Shown here: one piece after another, positions 25,627 to 34,285 of the stretch
Layout: the number at the start of each line of letters is the position of its first letter
How positions within the stretch are numbered: position 1 is the stretch's first letter
DNA from: JAGNRR01 sp965230665
Lineage (GTDB): Bacteria > Bacteroidota > Bacteroidia > Chitinophagales > Chitinophagaceae
NCBI GenBank assembly: GCA_965230665.1
Contig: CBDDLM010000004.1
Location: 868,001-932,000 of the forward strand
Length of the DNA stretch: 64,000 nucleotides
Direction: 5' to 3'
Program-made: the position numbers and the translations under genes
Notes under the pieces: generated by a model
The model's input: the letters and a program-made list of their open reading frames with translations, nothing else
Told to the model about the DNA's origin: nothing
Database searches by the model: none

Positions 25627-27657
25627 ATGAAGTATCTCTTTCTTTTCATTACATTGACAATTTGTTCTCAACCATTACTTTCTTCAGCTCAAGTGGATAG
25701 TACCATTGGTATCGAAGCTCCAAAAAATGTTAGCCGTGATTATAAGCGTCTTGCGCATTACTTATGCGATAGTTTGGATACTGATGTTCATAAAGTTAAT
25801 GCTCTCTACAACTGGATTACTCACAATATTTCTTATGATGTAAAATCAATACATCACGCCAAACTCCGGTCCGACAAACCTAATCAGGTCCTTAAAAGAA
25901 GAAAAACGATTTGCGGTGGCTATGCAGATCTTCTAACAGCTATGTGTAAAGAGGTTGGTATTCAATCTCAAACAATTGAAGGATATTATAAAGATTGGAA
26001 ATTCGATGAGGGGGATAAGTTCTTTAAACCAAACCACGCTTGGAATGCAGTTATGCTTAATAACAAATGGGAGTATATTGATGCAACCGCTGGGGCTGGG
26101 TTTACAAGCCTTGAGCCTAACTGGTTTCAGAAACTTCTTGGTAAGATCAACAAGAAAAAACTATATACTGCGCGGAAGTCTAAATTCGTTCAATACTACG
26201 ACCCATCTTATTTTATGCAAGACATAAAAACTTCAAGATTCAAACGTCTATCGGCAGATCCTCTTTGGCAACTGGCAGATTCTTGTATGCCACTAAACAT
26301 ATTTGAAGCTGGACGAAATGAGATTAATACATTTAACGAAGCGTACGGAAAGCCTGAGAAGTTTTCTGTTGCGCTAAGTAAAATGAATAAAATGGATTGG
26401 GATGATCAACTCATGGAAAGCGCAGACCGAACGTATACTTATAACCCAAGATATACTAGTATGCTTGCTCAGAAGAAGTTTGTTTTGACCACTTATAAAA
26501 TAGCGAAAGCAATAAATGAGCGCAGCAAATCTGAAGGTAAAAGACTGCTACAAGAGGCTAAAAAGGAAATCGCGGAAACCAAAGCAATTCAATTAGATCA
26601 AAAGAAAACAATTATTGAAGAAATGGCTTGGCTGAAGAAAAAAAACAAGGAAAAAGCGGCATCCTTTAATACCTACAAACAGTTAATTTCAAAAGATAAT
26701 AATTCAAAAATGAGAATGTTTAAACTTCGAAAAAAACAAGCTCAAAATGCATTGTCAAAAATAAACAAACAGAAAATTGCAGTCAGAAAAAAAGCACTGC
26801 CCAATTCCGTACAGTATATCGAACTTGTAAAAACAATGCGTACACAAAGAGATCAAGGTACTCCTTATTTAAGTAAAATAGCAGATTCGGTACAAGCACG
26901 TACAGAGCGTATACAGTTGCACGAGCAGAAGTTTAACCAAATCATTGGCCAGATTCGAAGCTTAAAATCTAGTAATACAGAACGCGCTAAAAAAGCCGTA
27001 GCTCTTTACAACGAAATTGATTCACTCCTCTATAAAGAAACTAAGGCGCGTTATCAACTAAAAGATGACTATGACCTTGAAGTAAAAACACCCAAAAAAC
27101 TGATCACGCAAAAACGGATCGATGAACTAAATGGTATTCTTACTGAACATATAGCATCGTTTGATAGTATTGGTAAGCATTATGAAGCTCTACTCAAAGT
27201 ACATAAAGCGCAAGAACGTGACTACAAATCAAACCTTAAAAGTCTAGAACAATATAAGAAACAAAACAGTAAGAATAAGACGCTGCTTGCCCAATACAAT
27301 GTACAAGCTGCTAAAGCCAAAACGACTCGCAATAAATACCTAACCACTTTAGATTACTATTATAACGACATGCATTCTTACACAAAACTATTTGACGCCC
27401 TTATTGAAGCACATAGTCGCGAAAACAAATATTTCAAACTGATGAATGCCGCTGAAGAAAAAAGAGAAGAACTCGAAGAGAAGAAAATAGATCGTGATGA
27501 GGAGTGGCTTAAAGCTAGTAATAAGAAAATCAAAAATCTACTTAAGGATACTAGTAAAGAAGCTGACCGTCTTTTTAAACTAAGGCACGGTAGAAACCAG
27601 AAAAAATGGAAAAAGGAGCTTAAAAAACTTGAAGATCGGGCTAAAGCAACTACTTAG
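25627..27657 (+). CDS. Transglutaminase-like domain protein with long coiled coil
   Basis: 676 residues with a signal peptide (residues 1-22, ending SSAQ). A transglutaminase-like (cysteine-protease fold) domain follows at about 35-155, with the whole triad visible: C96 in KTICGGYADL, H138 in NHAWNAV and D152 in YIDATAG. From about residue 290 to the end the chain is almost entirely Lys/Glu/Gln-rich helix, a predicted coiled coil of nearly 400 residues. Substrate and partners are unknown. Transglutaminase-like domains of this sort usually act as proteases or peptide-processing enzymes in bacteria. It starts 22 bp after the tRNA. The fusion of an intact catalytic triad to a very long coiled coil is uncommon. 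Confidence 0.82.
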   Translation: MKYLFLFITLTICSQPLLSSAQVDSTIGIEAPKNVSRDYKRLAHYLCDSLDTDVHKVNALYNWITHNISYDVKSIHHAKLRSDKPNQVLKRRKTICGGYADLLTAMCKEVGIQSQTIEGYYKDWKFDEGDKFFKPNHAWNAVMLNNKWEYIDATAGAGFTSLEPNWFQKLLGKINKKKLYTARKSKFVQYYDPSYFMQDIKTSRFKRLSADPLWQLADSCMPLNIFEAGRNEINTFNEAYGKPEKFSVALSKMNKMDWDDQLMESADRTYTYNPRYTSMLAQKKFVLTTYKIAKAINERSKSEGKRLLQEAKKEIAETKAIQLDQKKTIIEEMAWLKKKNKEKAASFNTYKQLISKDNNSKMRMFKLRKKQAQNALSKINKQKIAVRKKALPNSVQYIELVKTMRTQRDQGTPYLSKIADSVQARTERIQLHEQKFNQIIGQIRSLKSSNTERAKKAVALYNEIDSLLYKETKARYQLKDDYDLEVKTPKKLITQKRIDELNGILTEHIASFDSIGKHYEALLKVHKAQERDYKSNLKSLEQYKKQNSKNKTLLAQYNVQAAKAKTTRNKYLTTLDYYYNDMHSYTKLFDALIEAHSRENKYFKLMNAAEEKREELEEKKIDRDEEWLKASNKKIKNLLKDTSKEADRLFKLRHGRNQKKWKKELKKLEDRAKATT

Positions 27658-27663
27658 TAGAAC

Positions 27664-28218
27664 CTAAAAATTGATTGCAATTCCTGTATTCACGATACCC
27701 AGCCCATACCCTACTTCTGCATATACACCAATATTGGGTTTAAGCCAGTAGTTACCACCACCGAATAAACCAGGTGCCAAAGCAGGACCATATGAACCGT
27801 AAGGTGAATCAGTATCACCAGTCCATATAAAAGCTCCAGCACTTGCACCAGCGTATAGGTCTAAATGCTCTTCATTCAAAAAGTGAAAATGATAGGTAGC
27901 TCGTGCACCAATATAAATTCTATTCCAACGCCAGTGCGTATTTCCATAATTACAATTCCAGTTGTAATGTTTTAAGGCCACAGCACCTCCCACTCCTAGA
28001 TTTCCAAAAAACAAATCATGTAGAATGCCTTGATCATAAGAAAAACTTACAACAGGTAAAGGAGCATAACAATTACCGACTCCAAACCCACCAAATCCTA
28101 CTCCTCCATGCAATACATGACTTTCTTTGGTAAACAAATCTTGCGCGGACGCCTTAGTTTGAGCATACAGCACGAAGAAGGTCACAAACAATATTATAAT
28201 TGTATTATTTTTTTTCAT
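27664..28218 (-). CDS. Small outer-membrane beta-barrel protein
   Basis: 184 residues. N-terminal hydrophobic signal IIILFVTFFVLYAQTKASAQ, then glycine- and aromatic-rich strands (VLHGGVGFGGFGVGN, RIYIGARATYHFHFL) and a C-terminal VYAEVGYGLGIVNTGIAINF. This is the pattern of an OmpW/OmpX-like or PorT-like small barrel ending in Phe. No specific family recognised. A perfect TATATTTG lies 16 bp upstream on the minus strand. It converges with the transglutaminase gene with a 6-bp gap. Confidence 0.7.
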   Translation of the reverse strand: MKKNNTIIILFVTFFVLYAQTKASAQDLFTKESHVLHGGVGFGGFGVGNCYAPLPVVSFSYDQGILHDLFFGNLGVGGAVALKHYNWNCNYGNTHWRWNRIYIGARATYHFHFLNEEHLDLYAGASAGAFIWTGDTDSPYGSYGPALAPGLFGGGNYWLKPNIGVYAEVGYGLGIVNTGIAINF

Positions 28219-28234
28219 AAAATTGTATAGAGGA

Positions 28235-28242
28235 CAAATATA
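28235..28242 (-). promoter_or_regulatory. Bacteroidota -7 box for the 27664 OMP gene
   Basis: Minus-strand TATATTTG, matching TAnnTTTG, 16 bp before the ATG at 28218. Confidence 0.5.
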
Positions 28243-28269
28243 ATAAAGTGTATAAATCCTGAAGTTCAG

Positions 28270-29391
28270 CTATACTCTTTCCTTTACATCAAAGGCGTCT
28301 CGTAAACCATTCCCTAATAAGTTAAAGGCTAGAACAATAATCATTATAGCAATACCAGGCACAATAGCAAGAGCGGGACGATTTGTGATAATAAAATTAT
28401 AGTTCTCTTTAATCATGAGGCCCCAACTTGCAGTAGGGGGCTGTACCCCTACCCCTAGAAAGCTGAGTCCAGCTTCTATCAAAATAGCTGTGGCAAAATT
28501 GCTGGCAGCTAGTACAATTGTTGGACCAATTACATTAGGCAATATGTGTTTGAAAATGATACGCGCATCAGAAAATCCCATTGTCTTAGCAGCTTGTACG
28601 TAATCCAACTCCTTAAGTGCCATAACCTGACCACGAATTAAACGAGCTGTACCAACCCACATAGTCAAACCAACCGCAATAAATATTTGCCAAAAACCTT
28701 TTCCTAAGATGAAAGTTATTGCAAAAACAAGCAATAAAGTTGGAATACTCCAAACAACATTAATCAACCACACTATAAGCGCATCAACCTTCCCTCCAAA
28801 ATAACCAGCACAAGCCCCAAGTAATAGACCAATACTAATTGAAAGGATCACAGCTATAAAACCAACTGCCAAACTTACCCGAGTTCCTAGTAATAGTCTA
28901 GACCAAACATCACGCCCATAACGGTCCGTCCCAAACCAATACTTTTTCTTTATGACCTCTGGTTTCCCTTTTCCATCTAGTTCTAACTTACTCAATGCAA
29001 TTACCTTAGACTCGGTTAAACTTTCATCAACGAAGTAATCATAGTATACATCCTGTCCTTTAATACGATAATCTAGAATAGGAATATGAACAAGCGTGTT
29101 TCGATTGCCTAGAAAGAATCTTGAGATAAGCGTTTGACTAATATGTTTTTGTCTCTTCTCAACAAGAAAAGTTGCACTATATCCGGGTGGCTTTGTTGCC
29201 ATCTCTAACATAACTCTATTCGCATCGGGATAATCATCATTTGCTAATGGGTAAGCAAATAGTGCAATTACAATAAAAAGAACAATAACAAAAAAAGAAG
29301 CCATAGCCATCCGCTTTTTAAGCAAACGCTGCCATACACTGCGCGGCGCCGAGCCTGATTCGTTTGTTATTTTACTTTTCTCCTCTTCCAA
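28270..29391 (-). CDS. ABC transporter permease, OppC/DppC type
   Basis: 373 residues. Inner-membrane permease of the peptide/nickel uptake class. The N-terminal TM segment (ASFFVIVLFIVIALFAYPLA) is followed by an insert of about 110 residues, then KKYWFGTDRYGRDVWSRLLLG, the characteristic OppC lead-in, and five further TM segments. The EAA loop is GFSDARIIFKHILPNVIGP. OppC normally works with OppB, two ATPases and a binding protein; none is in the window. The start is TTG, 25 bp inside the end of the glycosyltransferase gene. The extra N-terminal insert makes it longer than E. coli OppC (302 residues). What it carries is unknown. Confidence 0.88.
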   Translation of the reverse strand: MEEEKSKITNESGSAPRSVWQRLLKKRMAMASFFVIVLFIVIALFAYPLANDDYPDANRVMLEMATKPPGYSATFLVEKRQKHISQTLISRFFLGNRNTLVHIPILDYRIKGQDVYYDYFVDESLTESKVIALSKLELDGKGKPEVIKKKYWFGTDRYGRDVWSRLLLGTRVSLAVGFIAVILSISIGLLLGACAGYFGGKVDALIVWLINVVWSIPTLLLVFAITFILGKGFWQIFIAVGLTMWVGTARLIRGQVMALKELDYVQAAKTMGFSDARIIFKHILPNVIGPTIVLAASNFATAILIEAGLSFLGVGVQPPTASWGLMIKENYNFIITNRPALAIVPGIAIMIIVLAFNLLGNGLRDAFDVKERV

Positions 29392-30497
29392 GTATAAGTA
29401 TTAAACATTCCTAAAAAACCCACAAAGGTCATATAAATGATATGCAAAGGTTGCAATATAAATAAAAACGGTAATCTTTTCTTACGACCGAAGAATCGAG
29501 CAACATCATTGCTAAAGAAGTACTCTGCTACACCCTTAATAATGAACAACAACAGAACCAAGATAAAATTATCTGGATATTGAATTACAGAAAACAATGC
29601 TACAAGGATGACGGCATTCATGAGCCAGGAAAGTAAGAGAACAACTTGTATTTTTTTATCAGACAAAGATTTATTCTTACTGGCCCATCGTATGCGTTGT
29701 TGCAAAAAAGAACCAAGAGTAGTCATTGCATCTGTCTGTACAATTGCATCGGGATTCTTTAAGTATCCAACTCGCTCAGGGAACTTATTCATGAACTTAT
29801 ACATAAGCATCATGTCATCTCCACTCGCTAAATGATCTATTCCTTCAAATCCATTTACTTCCTCAAAAGCTTTCTTAGTATAAATAAAATTAGCACCATT
29901 GCTCATTGCACCCTTATTAGATGATACAACAGCAGCGGTTATCCCTTGCATAGCAATACAATCTAATTCTTGAAATATGTTAAGTACGGTATTGTTATTA
30001 AAGAACATTACAGGACCTGCCAATGCTTTGTAGTCATTTTCCTCCACTGCTTGTGCAATTGATAATAACCAATTTATTCCTACCTCGCAATCAGCGTCGG
30101 TGGTAACAATTAGATCTCCACTTGCTCTTTGTATCGCTTCACTTATCGCTTTTTTCTTAAAAGAGTTTTCGAAATCATTATCGACCAACTCGCTCAAATG
30201 AATATATCGCACATCAGAATACGACTTAACGATAGCTGCTGTTTCATCCTCGCTATGGTCATCAACTACAATGACTTCATATCGCTCCTTAGGGTAATTT
30301 TGATTTTGAATGGAATCAAGCAATCTCGCAATTTTCTTTTCCTCGTCCCGAGCTGGGATAATTACACTAACAAATTTCTTTGGTTTGAAGGACTTGTTTG
30401 AACTCACATCTTTTACAGCATCCCACAATATTTTATAATACAATAAGAGAATACTATATAGTAATAATAGGGCAGATGCTATTGCTATAATACTCAT
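29367..30497 (-). CDS. Family 2 glycosyltransferase, membrane-bound
   Basis: 376 residues. N-terminal TM helix, then a GT-A domain with VSVIIPARDEEKKIARLLDS, VVDDHSEDET, the DxD-like TDADCE, SGDDMMLM and QQRIRW, the last being the processive GT2 QxxRW-type acceptor motif. Two to three TM helices close the C-terminus. Likely moves sugars from a nucleotide donor onto a lipid or polysaccharide at the inner membrane; donor and acceptor are unknown. It overlaps the hydrolase stop by 4 bp (ATGA) and the permease start by 25 bp, so it is central to a tightly packed operon. Confidence 0.88.
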   Translation of the reverse strand: MSIIAIASALLLLYSILLLYYKILWDAVKDVSSNKSFKPKKFVSVIIPARDEEKKIARLLDSIQNQNYPKERYEVIVVDDHSEDETAAIVKSYSDVRYIHLSELVDNDFENSFKKKAISEAIQRASGDLIVTTDADCEVGINWLLSIAQAVEENDYKALAGPVMFFNNNTVLNIFQELDCIAMQGITAAVVSSNKGAMSNGANFIYTKKAFEEVNGFEGIDHLASGDDMMLMYKFMNKFPERVGYLKNPDAIVQTDAMTTLGSFLQQRIRWASKNKSLSDKKIQVVLLLSWLMNAVILVALFSVIQYPDNFILVLLLFIIKGVAEYFFSNDVARFFGRKKRLPFLFILQPLHIIYMTFVGFLGMFNTYTWKRRKVK

Positions 30498-31255
30498 TTT
30501 CTAAGTTCGTTTACAATCGTTTGAAAAAAGATTCCGTTCAACATATTATGATCGGTATCCACTAGGTTATGACTTCCACTTGAAAGAATACGTTTGCATT
30601 TTTTATAGATATGCAGTGGTATCACGGCATCTTGTTTTCCAAAATAGGTCACAAGTTTAATCTGGTGATTTTGTATTCTTTTATTTACTTGTTCTAACCG
30701 AGGTACCATAAAGCGCATGTTCATCCACGCGTTGTATACCTTTTTTCGTTGTGTATGATCTCGCATATTCCATTTACTAAAGGTGTACAATGGCTTATTT
30801 AATATTCTTACTTTATACAGCACGTAAAGTAAATTAAGATAGACATGCTCACTCCTAACAAAAAACTTAAACAGGCTATGTCCGATCTTTGTGCGCACTG
30901 CTATTCGATTCCAAAAATTTATACGAATTCCATCTGGAGCAATAAGAACCATTTTTAAAACCTTTTCTGGAACATATTGGGGTAAGAACAAATTCAACCT
31001 ACTTCCCATGCTGTATGAAACAGAAGAGAAACATACAATATCATTGTTTTCTAGAATATTTAGAAATTCTTGCTTAAAGTCCTCTGGATAAAAATCATCA
31101 GTATAATCCTGTGCGGGTAAATCGATCACAAGCACATTATGTGTTTCCTTAATTAGCTCATAGAGTGGTTTATAAGCACTCGCAGATTGGCCAAAGCCAT
31201 AAAATGCCACTAACCATTGAGATTTATCTCCACCATAGATCGTATGAGCAAGCAC
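30494..31255 (-). CDS. Alpha/beta hydrolase
   Basis: 253 residues with a GTG start (MLAHTIYGGDKSQWLVAFYG). The fold shows oxyanion GFGQSA near residue 20, nucleophile elbow SVSYSMGS (a variant of GxSxG with serine first), acid in YFGKQDAVIP and the histidine in DTDHNML. No signal peptide. Substrate not predictable; thioesterase or esterase activity is possible. It starts 20 bp after pyk and is coupled to the glycosyltransferase downstream. Confidence 0.83.
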   Translation of the reverse strand: MLAHTIYGGDKSQWLVAFYGFGQSASAYKPLYELIKETHNVLVIDLPAQDYTDDFYPEDFKQEFLNILENNDIVCFSSVSYSMGSRLNLFLPQYVPEKVLKMVLIAPDGIRINFWNRIAVRTKIGHSLFKFFVRSEHVYLNLLYVLYKVRILNKPLYTFSKWNMRDHTQRKKVYNAWMNMRFMVPRLEQVNKRIQNHQIKLVTYFGKQDAVIPLHIYKKCKRILSSGSHNLVDTDHNMLNGIFFQTIVNELRK

Positions 31256-31275
31256 ACCCCAAAGATGCGTTTAAA

Positions 31276-32709
31276 TTACCTCACTCTGGTAACCTTTATC
31301 AAATTTGTCGGTAATTGATCTTCCACAGGCGTACTACCCGTACTCACTACCACGTCACCGGGCTTAATAATATCTCGCTCTTTGAGCATATCAATTTGAT
31401 CTGCAATAATTTCATCTAGATTATCTGCCTGTTTGAAATAAATGGCACGCACCCCCCAACTTAAACTTAACTGGTGTACTAAGCTTTTTGTTTTAGTAAA
31501 CACAAAAAGAGGGGCTTTCGGCCTATAGCTTGAAAGCATAAACCCTGTATAACCGCTTTGCGTTGTTCCCACCAAAGCATCTGCTTTTACATCAACAGAC
31601 ATTTTTGATGCGCGATAGCATACCGCATCTGATAAAAAGGATGGCGAATGTTCTTGTGGTGTTAGATCTTCTCTATGATATAAACTTTCTTCTTTTTCTA
31701 CTTCTGTAATAATATCTGCCATGGTTTTAATAACCTTAGCGGGATGTTTACCTACTGCGGTTTCTCCACTGAGCATCAACGCATCGGCTCCATCCAGAAC
31801 GGCATTCGCAACATCGGTTATTTCACTTCGATTAGGCTTGGTCCGTTCTATCATGCTTTCCATCATTTGCGTGGCAATAATGACTGGTTTAGCACGATGA
31901 ATGCACATCCTAACAATATCTTTTTGAATCATAGGTACCTTAGCAACGGGCAGCTCAACCCCTAAATCTCCTCGCGCGATCATAATTGCATCGCTTTCTA
32001 CAATAACATCACGTAGCACATCTAATACCTCTGGTTTCTCAATCTTAGAAATGACTTTAGCCTCACTTCCCAAATCTCTGAGCATTTTTCTTAATGAACT
32101 TACGTCTTCTGGTTTACGAACAAAAGACAAAGCCACCCAATCCAAACGCTCCTTAGCCATAAAAGCAATATCCCTTTTATCTTTTTCGGTAATTGCTGGT
32201 ATTGATATTTTAGTCTCTGGCAGATTCATTCCCTTACGCGAACTCAAGACTCCCCCCATAACAACTTCCATTGTAACTGTTCTATCCTCATGCCGTTCTT
32301 TCACTTTCATCTCAATCTTACCATCATCAAAAAGCACAGTTTCTCCACGCTCTACATCATCATAAAAATTCGGGTATGAGACATAAACTCGATCTTTGTT
32401 GCCTAAGACCTTTTCATTCGTAAGCAACAAACTATCTCCCGCTTTTAAAAGAATCCCATCATTTTCAATCTCTCCAACACGTAATTTAGGCCCCTGCAGA
32501 TCTCCCAAAATGGCTATTTTAAACGTATATAGATCATTGATCTTGTTGATCAAATCAATTACTTTTTTGTGCTCTTCATGTGTTCCATGGCTAAAATTGA
32601 GTCTAAAAACATCGACTCCCTCTTCTACCAACGACAATAGTTTCTCATAGGTATTACAAGCTGGTCCAACAGTTGCTATAATTTTAGTCTTCTGAAATAT
32701 TCTTTCCAT
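31276..32709 (-). CDS. pyk: Pyruvate kinase
   Basis: Glycolysis: phosphoenolpyruvate plus ADP to pyruvate plus ATP. 477 residues, normal bacterial length. Visible: N-terminal TKIIATVGPA and FRLNFSHGTHEEH; the beta-barrel B domain; catalytic VISKIEKPEVL; the PEP-site MIARGDLGVELP and K-containing KPVIIATQMMESM; ADP-site LSGETAVGKHP. First gene of the pyk, hydrolase, glycosyltransferase, permease run. The hairpin between it and the OmpA-like gene separates it from upstream transcription. Confidence 0.97.
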   Translation of the reverse strand: MERIFQKTKIIATVGPACNTYEKLLSLVEEGVDVFRLNFSHGTHEEHKKVIDLINKINDLYTFKIAILGDLQGPKLRVGEIENDGILLKAGDSLLLTNEKVLGNKDRVYVSYPNFYDDVERGETVLFDDGKIEMKVKERHEDRTVTMEVVMGGVLSSRKGMNLPETKISIPAITEKDKRDIAFMAKERLDWVALSFVRKPEDVSSLRKMLRDLGSEAKVISKIEKPEVLDVLRDVIVESDAIMIARGDLGVELPVAKVPMIQKDIVRMCIHRAKPVIIATQMMESMIERTKPNRSEITDVANAVLDGADALMLSGETAVGKHPAKVIKTMADIITEVEKEESLYHREDLTPQEHSPSFLSDAVCYRASKMSVDVKADALVGTTQSGYTGFMLSSYRPKAPLFVFTKTKSLVHQLSLSWGVRAIYFKQADNLDEIIADQIDMLKERDIIKPGDVVVSTGSTPVEDQLPTNLIKVTRVR

Positions 32710-32728
32710 TCTATTCAGTAAAAATAAG

Positions 32729-32752
32729 AAAGCTCGGCCTAAGCCGAGCTTT
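32729..32752 (-). terminator. Intrinsic terminator after the DUF937-OmpA gene
   Basis: AAAGCTCGGC (32729-32738), loop CTAA, and GCCGAGCTTT (32743-32752) form a perfect 10-bp stem. On the minus strand it is followed by CTTATTTTTA, so it ends the transcript from the gene at 32777 and insulates pyk. Confidence 0.85.
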
Positions 32753-32776
32753 GTAAGAGTTTAAATAATTATTATT

Positions 32777-34174
32777 CTATTTCTTAGTAACAACAATAGC
32801 AATTCTTCTATTTTGTGCTTTGCACTCTTCGGTATCATTACCGGTGCAAATAGGGTGCTTGGAACCATAACCCTCATAAGGCTTATTGGCATCAAATGAT
32901 ACCTGTTCGGCTCCTAGAGAAATCAACTTATTATACACTGCTTCAGCTCGATCATTAGAGATCTTAATGTTTACATCTTCGGAACCAGTATTATCGGTAT
33001 AACCTCCTAATTTGAATCTTACATTAGGAAATGCCTTAAAGACTTCAACTACATTTTTCAGTTGATTTTCAGAGCTTGATTTTAATTTAGTACTTCCTGT
33101 CTCAAATAAAACATCTTCAAAATTAAACCAATTTTCTGCTTTTTTCTTGTCGGCCACAGCATCCGGTGCTGAAATAAACTGATAAAGCTTGTCCACTACA
33201 GAACCTTTAGTACTCATCAATTCTATTCCGTTATCCAACTTTATGCTTATGGCCTCACCTTTCGTAGCAATCCAGTTACCAGCATCATCTAGTACGCCTC
33301 CCATAGCATCAATTTCTTCTTGTGATGCTTCCGGCGTAGCCGAAGTTGATGCGCTTGAGTCTTTCATTTCATCATCTATAACACTAGTCTCTGCAACACG
33401 GTCAGTGTTTTCATTAATATCTTTATTACAGCCCTTCATAAACCAAATCATACCTGCTATAAAAGCCGCCAACAACAGCAAAGGCCAAAGCCATTTCATG
33501 AGCTTCTTACTATTAGCTGTTGTGTTAGAAGCAGCATTATGAACAGCCGTCGTAGTGGTATCAACGACTTTTTCTACGGCATCTTCAGCATCAACAACAG
33601 TCTTTTCTATTCTATCAGCGACTGCTCCTGCGGCACCTGTAACCGCAGCAGTGGTTTTTCCTACGGCATCTTTAACTCCTTCCCACGGACCTTCTTGCAA
33701 CCCTAATGTACTTATTACACCTTTAGGGGCATTTGCGATGATTGCTTCTTTTTCTTCACCAATCATGTTTAGCATACTTCCAAAGCCCAAACCATTTTCT
33801 TGCATTTTTTTCCCAAAGAAAGAAGCTACCAATGAACTAACTATTCCAAGAATGGATTGAGCGCTCCCTTCATTTTTAAGCCCTCCCAAATTTGTCAGAA
33901 TATTGATCATCCCATTGGCCTTATCACCAAAAATACCTGCAATAAGAGCTTCTGATATGCCTTCATCGGTATCGTCATCTTGAGCAGCTTTATCAAAAAG
34001 ACCTGATAGTGTAACTTGGCTTTCTGAATGAGCATTGAGTAATCCTCCTAAGATAGCTGGCAATGAACCCTGCATCACTTTGGAAATTGAGTTAGTGTCT
34101 TCATTAAGTGTGTCCGCTGACTTTGTTACAAGTTCATCTGTCAATAGACCTTTTAAAGAATCTAAAATGTTCAT
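32777..34174 (-). CDS. DUF937 domain, TM helix and C-terminal OmpA domain
   Basis: 465 residues with no cleavable signal peptide. Residues 1-160 are a DUF937-like helical domain (SISKVMQGSLPAILGGLL). Residues 165-225 are Ala/Asp/Thr-rich. Residues 226-247 are a TM helix (LMKWLWPLLLLAAFIAGMIW). A linker follows, then an OmpA-like peptidoglycan-binding domain at about 345-465 (FEDVLFETGSTKLKSSSEN, GGYTDNTGSEDVNIKISNDR, AQNRRIAIVV). The topology implied is cytoplasmic DUF937, inner-membrane anchor and periplasmic OmpA domain on the cell wall. Its function is unknown; it may link a cytoplasmic assembly to the wall. Ends in a clear terminator. Confidence 0.85.
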   Translation of the reverse strand: MNILDSLKGLLTDELVTKSADTLNEDTNSISKVMQGSLPAILGGLLNAHSESQVTLSGLFDKAAQDDDTDEGISEALIAGIFGDKANGMINILTNLGGLKNEGSAQSILGIVSSLVASFFGKKMQENGLGFGSMLNMIGEEKEAIIANAPKGVISTLGLQEGPWEGVKDAVGKTTAAVTGAAGAVADRIEKTVVDAEDAVEKVVDTTTTAVHNAASNTTANSKKLMKWLWPLLLLAAFIAGMIWFMKGCNKDINENTDRVAETSVIDDEMKDSSASTSATPEASQEEIDAMGGVLDDAGNWIATKGEAISIKLDNGIELMSTKGSVVDKLYQFISAPDAVADKKKAENWFNFEDVLFETGSTKLKSSSENQLKNVVEVFKAFPNVRFKLGGYTDNTGSEDVNIKISNDRAEAVYNKLISLGAEQVSFDANKPYEGYGSKHPICTGNDTEECKAQNRRIAIVVTKK

Positions 34175-34273
34175 AATAGTTAAGTTTAAGTGTGTTTTTT
34201 CATGAACGAAAATACCACTTTGATGGAGCCTTTAATTTATCGAATAGTTAAGCTCATTGAATTAACATTCGAT

Positions 34274-34281
34274 TACCTTTG
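34274..34281 (+). promoter_or_regulatory. Bacteroidota -7 box for dusB
   Basis: TACCTTTG ends 4 bp before the GTG at 34286, so transcription should begin at about the start codon. The open frame from 34190 runs through this box, so its first 32 codons are not expected to be translated. Confidence 0.5.
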
Positions 34282-34285
34282 CAAG

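Noticed and set aside
34190..34285. N-terminal extension of dusB
   Set aside because: The extra 32 residues are unlike the family and run through a TACCTTTG box; GTG at 34286 fits.
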